Assembly (NCBI GenBank): GCA_005883295.1
Contig: VAWV01000091.1
Location: forward strand, 1 to 5,460
Source: Actinomycetota bacterium
GTDB taxonomy: Bacteria > Actinomycetota > Thermoleophilia > Solirubrobacterales > Thermoleophilaceae
Length of the DNA stretch: 5,460 nucleotides
Reading direction: 5' to 3'
Each line of letters opens with the position of its first letter. Within the stretch, counting starts at the first letter, position 1. Position numbers and translations under genes: made by a program. The notes under the pieces are model-generated. The model was not told where the DNA came from. It did not search any database and was given only the letters and a program-made list of their open reading frames with translations. Positions 4,855 to 5,460 of this stretch are shown here, in pieces.

Positions 4855-5460
4855 GTGCGTCTATCTGAGTTGATCGCTCCGCGCTTGCGCCTCGCTTTGC
4901 TCCTCGGCCTGATCGGCGTCATCGCTGTGGGTCTCGTCCTGCGCGGCGGCTCGTCTGTCGACGGCACTCGCGCCGCCGCCGACGCGAAGCGCCGCGCCGC
5001 GCTCGTGCCGCGCGTCCGGCTGACGTCCGACACGCGCGCGGAGCTCACGCGCGAGCTGAGGATCTCGCAGATCGAGAAGAACGGTCAGCTCGGTGTGTAC
5101 GTCCAGCCCGTGGAGGGTGGGCCGGCCTACGCGTACGGCCCGCTCCAGTCGGGCCGGACGTGGAGCGTGATCAAGGTGCCGCTCGTCGTCGCCTACCTGA
5201 AGTGGAGGGCGGACGCGAATGGAGTGCGAGACGGCTCGCGCGTGCTGACCGCACTCGACCGGAACGAGATCGAGCAGACCATCCGGGACTCCGACAACCG
5301 CGCGGCGCGGCAGCTGTACGACCACATGGCGATGCGGTTCGGCCTGAGTGGCGCGGACCGGCGGATCGAGGAGGTCTTCGACTCTGCCGGTGAGACCGGG
5401 ATCACGATCCCGAAGACCGGTCTGCACGCCTTCGGCACCACCACGTGGCGCCTGAGCGAC
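4855..5460 (+). CDS. Membrane-anchored class A beta-lactamase-like serine hydrolase (3' end outside window)
   Basis: The frame is open to the right edge (202 codons seen). From GTG 4855 the protein has a short basic N-terminus, one hydrophobic segment (about residues 11-29) serving as signal anchor, an Ala/Arg-rich linker, then the start of a penicillin-recognising fold. W-S-V-I-K (103-107) is the SxxK motif with nucleophile Ser104 and Lys107, and the block RDSDNRAARQLY (144-155) holds the SDN motif at 146-148, 42 residues later as is usual for class A enzymes. GTTTWRLSD (194-202) resembles the segment after the omega loop. The KTG motif expected later is outside the window. Known for the fold: acyl-serine chemistry on beta-lactams or peptidoglycan-like peptides outside the cytoplasm. 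The substrate cannot be told here, and a deacylating glutamate is not certain (Glu180 is a candidate). An in-frame ATG at 4780 would add 25 arginine-rich residues; I prefer the GTG because the signal anchor then sits at the N-terminus. Confidence 0.88.
   Translation, partial: MRLSELIAPRLRLALLLGLIGVIAVGLVLRGGSSVDGTRAAADAKRRAALVPRVRLTSDTRAELTRELRISQIEKNGQLGVYVQPVEGGPAYAYGPLQSGRTWSVIKVPLVVAYLKWRADANGVRDGSRVLTALDRNEIEQTIRDSDNRAARQLYDHMAMRFGLSGADRRIEEVFDSAGETGITIPKTGLHAFGTTTWRLSD

Noticed and set aside
5410..5422. KTG in IPKTGLHAF as the third beta-lactamase motif
   Set aside because: It is only about 40 residues after SDN and before the segment that resembles the end of the omega loop. In class A enzymes the KTG strand comes roughly 100 residues after SDN, beyond this window.
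4861..5427. 188-codon minus-strand frame opposite gene 5
   Set aside because: It is antisense to the SxxK and SDN motifs of the serine hydrolase, with shadow-type composition.

Overview
The window is high-GC throughout (by eye about two thirds or more), with GTG starts, no clear Shine-Dalgarno sequences and TAnnnT boxes a few bases before start codons. This fits a high-GC actinobacterium-like genome. A deep-branching class such as Thermoleophilia is my guess from style, not shown by any marker gene. No RNA gene, CRISPR array, insertion sequence or integrase is visible.

Layout: five protein genes fill almost the whole window. (1) 1-872, minus, runs off the left edge: a lipoprotein with a papain-like Cys/His/Asn pattern. 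(2) 895-2040, plus, divergent from gene 1 with only 22 bases between the start codons: a membrane-anchored protein with a Vps62-like domain. (3) 2066-2860, plus, 25 bases after gene 2: a lipoprotein resembling YpfJ-type neutral zinc metallopeptidases, but with the zinc and catalytic residues replaced. (4) 2850-4649, minus, convergent with gene 3 and overlapping it by 11 bases: a two-helix membrane protein with a TrkA-N/RCK nucleotide-binding domain, a second degenerate Rossmann-like segment and a C-terminal RyR domain. (5) 4855-5460, plus, runs off the right edge: a membrane-anchored class A beta-lactamase-like serine hydrolase.

The only sizeable non-coding region is 4650-4854, between the divergent genes 4 and 5. 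It holds a good sigma70-type promoter for gene 4 (TTGACA, 17 bases, TAGCTT). A perfect 10-bp inverted repeat overlaps its -10 box, which makes it a candidate operator or leader hairpin. A second 10-bp inverted repeat lies at the two edges of the region.

All five products are predicted to be exported or in the membrane: two lipoproteins, two N-terminally anchored proteins and one channel-like protein. No shared pathway can be proven. The most unusual items are the pseudo-metallopeptidase lipoprotein, the channel-like TrkA-N/RyR fusion with no recognisable selectivity filter, and the papain-like lipoprotein facing a Vps62-like protein across a 22-base divergent junction.
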